Positions 44,633-46,763 of a stretch of DNA of 46,763 nucleotides are shown here, in pieces. The stretch is from assembly GCA_903844385.1 (NCBI GenBank), contig CAIMTJ010000088.1, forward strand, positions 1 through 46,763, in the 5' to 3' direction. A program made the translations under genes and the position numbers. Position 1 is the first letter of the stretch; each line of letters begins with the position of its first letter. The notes beneath the pieces are model-generated. The model had not been told where the DNA came from. It did not search any database and saw nothing but the letters and a program-made list of their open reading frames with translations. The stretch comes from an uncultured Burkholderiales bacterium (GTDB taxonomy: Bacteria > Pseudomonadota > Gammaproteobacteria > Burkholderiales > Burkholderiaceae_C).

Positions 44633-44860
44633 ATGAATATCGATATCGAACTCGACACTTGTGGGCTCAATTGCCCTTTGCCCATTTTAAAAACCAAAAA
44701 AGCCTTGTCTGGAATGCAATCGGGTCAACACATCCGCGTGCGCTCCACCGACTCGGGCGCAGTGCGGGATTTTGAAGCCTTTGCCAGGCAAACCGGGCAC
44801 ACCTTGGTCGAGCAAAGCACCCAGGGCAATGAATTTATTTTTGTACTTCTAAGGCGTTGA
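44633..44860 (+). CDS. tusA: TusA-family sulfurtransferase
   Basis: This 75-residue protein carries a persulfide sulfur for pathways such as tRNA 2-thiouridine synthesis and molybdenum cofactor assembly. It opens MNIDIELDTCGLNCPLPILK, with the catalytic Cys14 in the CPxP motif and an additional Cys10. The C-terminal half (IRVRSTDSGAVRDFEAFARQTGH) is the standard fold. The frame is open from 44591 with an ATG at 44594, but the ATG at 44633 gives the usual family length. It lies 51 bases after the Nudix gene and probably shares the cysM transcript. Confidence 0.93.
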   Translation: MNIDIELDTCGLNCPLPILKTKKALSGMQSGQHIRVRSTDSGAVRDFEAFARQTGHTLVEQSTQGNEFIFVLLRR

Positions 44861-44951
44861 ATCTGTCGTCCACAGAGTTGGTGCTTGGGCCCCAAGCGTT
44901 CAAAGGCGTGATACGGTGCAGTGCGATGCAGCAAAACCCTTGTTGTAGTCG

Positions 44952-45019
44952 CTGATGCCTAGTGCCTAGTGACTGATGCCTGATGGCCTCTCAGGGTCTC
45001 TCGGGGTCTTTAAGGGTCT
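44952..45019. repeat. clustered short direct repeats before the secreted orphan gene
   Basis: CTGATGCCT occurs at 44952-44960 and 44973-44981, a period of 21 bases. GCCTAGT is tandem at 44957-44963 and 44964-44970. GGGTCT occurs three times at exactly 10-base spacing (44994, 45004, 45014), each within a similar 10-mer ending in T-rich sequence. The 10- and 21-base periods match one and two turns of B-DNA, as expected of a binding array on one DNA face. Slippage-born repeats remain possible. Confidence 0.7.
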
Positions 45020-45053
45020 TCTTGGTAAGAGAGGGAGTCATTGTGTGCTTTTA

Positions 45054-45066
45054 CCTATGGTATAGG
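45054..45066. promoter_or_regulatory. 13-bp inverted repeat upstream of the secreted orphan gene
   Basis: CCTAT and ATAGG are perfect inverted arms around GGT. The site lies about 125 bases upstream of the ATG at 45191, at the start of a markedly AT-rich stretch (about 45040-45180). It may be an operator, or part of a promoter, for the downstream gene. Confidence 0.4.
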
Positions 45067-45190
45067 CTTACTTTAATCAAAATGATTTTTATGTTTAAAA
45101 TAAGAAAGTATAGAGCTGTGCTACTGGTGTGAAATGTATTGACTTTTTGGTCGTTTGCGATTTTTCTTCTTTTTCAAAAAGGGCTTCTTG

Positions 45191-46051
45191 ATGAACTCCA
45201 AAATCATTGTTCAAATCCTTCTTCTTGTATTCGTCGGGATGCTTCAATTTTCTGCTGTGCATGCACAATCTCCAAGTGCTGTAGCGCCTAAAAAAGTGCT
45301 GCTGATTGGAGACTCTTATCTTGTAATTGACAATAAAAAAGTGCCCGACACAGACTCCCTAGGCATGAAATTGTTTTCTGACCTTGCTGGAGACAGTCAA
45401 AAAAGAGTCTTGCTCATTCAAGAACGTGACTTGCGTTTTATTGGCGGTAAAAAAGTGGCATTGGCAGATCTGCCGATCCCAGAATTATTGAATTTGATTA
45501 CAAAGAAAAATTTGGGTGAAATCGATGCTGTCGTTTTGACTCAGGTCAACACCAGTATCTCTCCCAATACCACCGCTGGCAAAACAGCTTGTACGGGTCT
45601 ACTTTTTATCAACGCAATCAACCCAAGTACAGGAGCGCAAGTTTTTGGATTTTCCGATACGCAGTCGCTTCAAGCCTATAGCGCTCAAGACTGTGCTGCT
45701 AACCTTCGTCTCAAACAGGTAGAGGGTATCGCTCCCAAATTAATCGATGCAATTGTTCGTGATGGAACAAAAATGGTGATTCAACTCTATAGTGAAAAAG
45801 CCTTGAGCAAGGCCGTCAGAAGTAAATTTTCCGCATCATTGAGTACTCTTTCAGCTGAAGTTGAGCCTGTGAGTGTTAAGGAAAATGCGGCTCAATTCAA
45901 TGTTTCTGTGAAGTCGCGCCGTGATTTTCTCAATGGCCTTGAAAATGAATTGGACAAATTCGTCAATCAAGGCAATGGCCTTTACGACAAAGCCAATATT
46001 GTGCAACGTGCAGGCATGGTGTTCATTTGTCTTGAAGGTGTGTGCCCCTAA
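45191..46051 (+). CDS. secreted protein of unknown function with an N-terminal GDS motif
   Basis: I do not recognise this 286-residue protein. A clear Sec signal peptide covers residues 1-25, ending SAVHA, so it is probably periplasmic or exported. The mature protein begins with a strand KKVLLIGDSYL, with Gly40-Asp41-Ser42 resembling block I of SGNH hydrolases. I see no block V Asp-x-x-His, so esterase activity is doubtful. Four cysteines (in KTACTG, AQDCAA and the terminal FICLEGVCP) could make two disulfides. The DNA is visibly richer in A and T than its neighbours, and the 330-base upstream region is repeat-bearing; both hint at horizontal acquisition. The start is the ATG at 45191 after AAGGG; the frame is open to 45155. 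Confidence 0.8.
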   Translation: MNSKIIVQILLLVFVGMLQFSAVHAQSPSAVAPKKVLLIGDSYLVIDNKKVPDTDSLGMKLFSDLAGDSQKRVLLIQERDLRFIGGKKVALADLPIPELLNLITKKNLGEIDAVVLTQVNTSISPNTTAGKTACTGLLFINAINPSTGAQVFGFSDTQSLQAYSAQDCAANLRLKQVEGIAPKLIDAIVRDGTKMVIQLYSEKALSKAVRSKFSASLSTLSAEVEPVSVKENAAQFNVSVKSRRDFLNGLENELDKFVNQGNGLYDKANIVQRAGMVFICLEGVCP

Positions 46052-46184
46052 AAAATTCAACGACTCATTGCTTTTCTCACGATCGTCTCAATCCTCGTTT
46101 AATGGCAGTGGACTCTCTAGGTTCAAAGCCTTTCGCTGCATGCGCTCGTAGACCTCGCAGTGCTGGTTTTGACGCCAGCTGTCT

Positions 46185-46763
46185 CTAAAAGTTGAGGTGC
46201 TTTAAATAGTCAGCAAACTCAGGCGCGACCTCCTTGTGCTTGAGGGCCAATTCCACCGTGGCTTGTAAAAACCCGAGCTTGGAGCCACAGTCAAAGCGCT
46301 TGCCTTCGTAGCGATAGGCAGTGACACCCTCGAACTTCAAAAGCTCAGAGATGCCATCGGTCAATTGAATCTCGCCCAAAGCTCCTCGGCCCATGCCTTG
46401 AATCAAGCCAAAGACCTTGGGGCTCAAAATATAACGACCAGCCACAGCGAGTCTCGAGTCGGTTTGCTCGGCACGGGGTTTTTCCACGATGCGTTGCACC
46501 TGGGTGTGGCCATCGCTTGTTACGCTGCCGCTCACGATGCCGTAACGGTGAACTTGTTCGGTGGGCACCTCTTGGACTGCCAAAATGGACTGATGGGTCT
46601 GGTTGTAGAGGTCGGCCATTTGGCTCAAGATGCCTTTGCCATGATCGGGCCCGAGCATCAAATCATCGGCCAGTAAAACAGCAAAGGGCTCGTCGCCCAC
46701 CAGTTTTTCCGCGCACAGCACTGCGTGACCTAATCCCAAGGCTCTGGGTTGACGCACATAAGA
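46185..46763 (-). CDS. galU: UTP-glucose-1-phosphate uridylyltransferase, 3' part (cut by window edge)
   Basis: This is the C-terminal 192 residues of GalU, which makes UDP-glucose from UTP and glucose-1-phosphate for exopolysaccharide and LPS precursors. The start lies beyond the window. Visible family sequence includes PRALGLGHAVLCA, FAVLLADDLML with the metal-binding Asp pair, VEKP, YILSPKVFGLI, GEIQLTDGI and FDCGSKLGFLQA. The C terminus at YLKHLNF is normal, so the gene looks intact. It is convergent with the secreted orphan gene, with 133 bases between the stops and no clear terminator. Confidence 0.95.
   Translation of the reverse strand, partial: SYVRQPRALGLGHAVLCAEKLVGDEPFAVLLADDLMLGPDHGKGILSQMADLYNQTHQSILAVQEVPTEQVHRYGIVSGSVTSDGHTQVQRIVEKPRAEQTDSRLAVAGRYILSPKVFGLIQGMGRGALGEIQLTDGISELLKFEGVTAYRYEGKRFDCGSKLGFLQATVELALKHKEVAPEFADYLKHLNF

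Overview
The window is a gene-dense stretch of chromosome with about 42 protein genes and one tRNA. It most likely comes from a betaproteobacterium of the order Burkholderiales, with a Comamonadaceae-like organism the best guess. This placement is inference from gene content. The clues are three Bug-type tripartite tricarboxylate receptors, a TctAB membrane pair, the LolC-type permease with LolD, the ftsK-lolA-rarA and ribF-ileS-lspA orders, a 2Fe-2S flavin reductase of the type annotated as CDP-6-deoxy-delta-3,4-glucoseen reductase, and a complete branched-chain amino-acid ABC permease set. Base composition looks moderate rather than very GC-rich, and leucine is often written TTG. No rRNA, CRISPR array, insertion sequence or prophage was seen.

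Region 1-5.9 kb (minus strand): an RpfE-like gene, recJ, a PHP-domain nucleotidase, an EamA permease and a small membrane protein. Region 5.9-9.7 kb (plus): a lolC/lolF-type permease and lolD overlap, followed by a TatD-family DNase and a spermidine-synthase-like methyltransferase. Region 9.7-17.6 kb (plus): tctB and tctA, an intrinsic terminator, then a Bug receptor, a cytoplasmic-looking gamma-glutamyltransferase, a second EamA permease, a divergent SDR lacking the Tyr/Lys catalytic pair, and a quinone oxidoreductase. This run looks like a substrate uptake and processing module. Region 17.6-22.2 kb (minus): ribF, ileS and lspA. Region 22.4-25.3 kb: an HNH endonuclease, purN, a DUF1653 gene and an rsmB-type rRNA methyltransferase.

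Region 25.5-28.5 kb: a fatty-acid desaturase, the ribosomal genes rpmB and rpmG, and trxB. Region 28.85-33.4 kb (plus): ftsK, lolA and rarA. Region 33.4-37 kb (plus): livH, livM, livG and livF, without a substrate-binding gene. Region 37.1-42.7 kb: two orphan Bug receptors, a 2Fe-2S flavin reductase, a YeeZ-like NAD(P)-binding epimerase and an OYE-family flavin oxidoreductase. Region 43-46.8 kb: tRNA-Leu(CAA), cysM, a Nudix hydrolase, tusA, an AT-rich orphan secreted protein behind an unusual repeat-bearing promoter region, and the 3' part of galU, cut by the window edge.

Most of the window is ordinary core genome. The less ordinary parts are the TctBA-Bug-GGT-EamA-SDR-Qor run with two palindromes upstream, the AT-rich secreted orphan at 45.2 kb with helically spaced repeats in front of it, the catalytically atypical SDR, and several very tight divergent or overlapping promoter arrangements.
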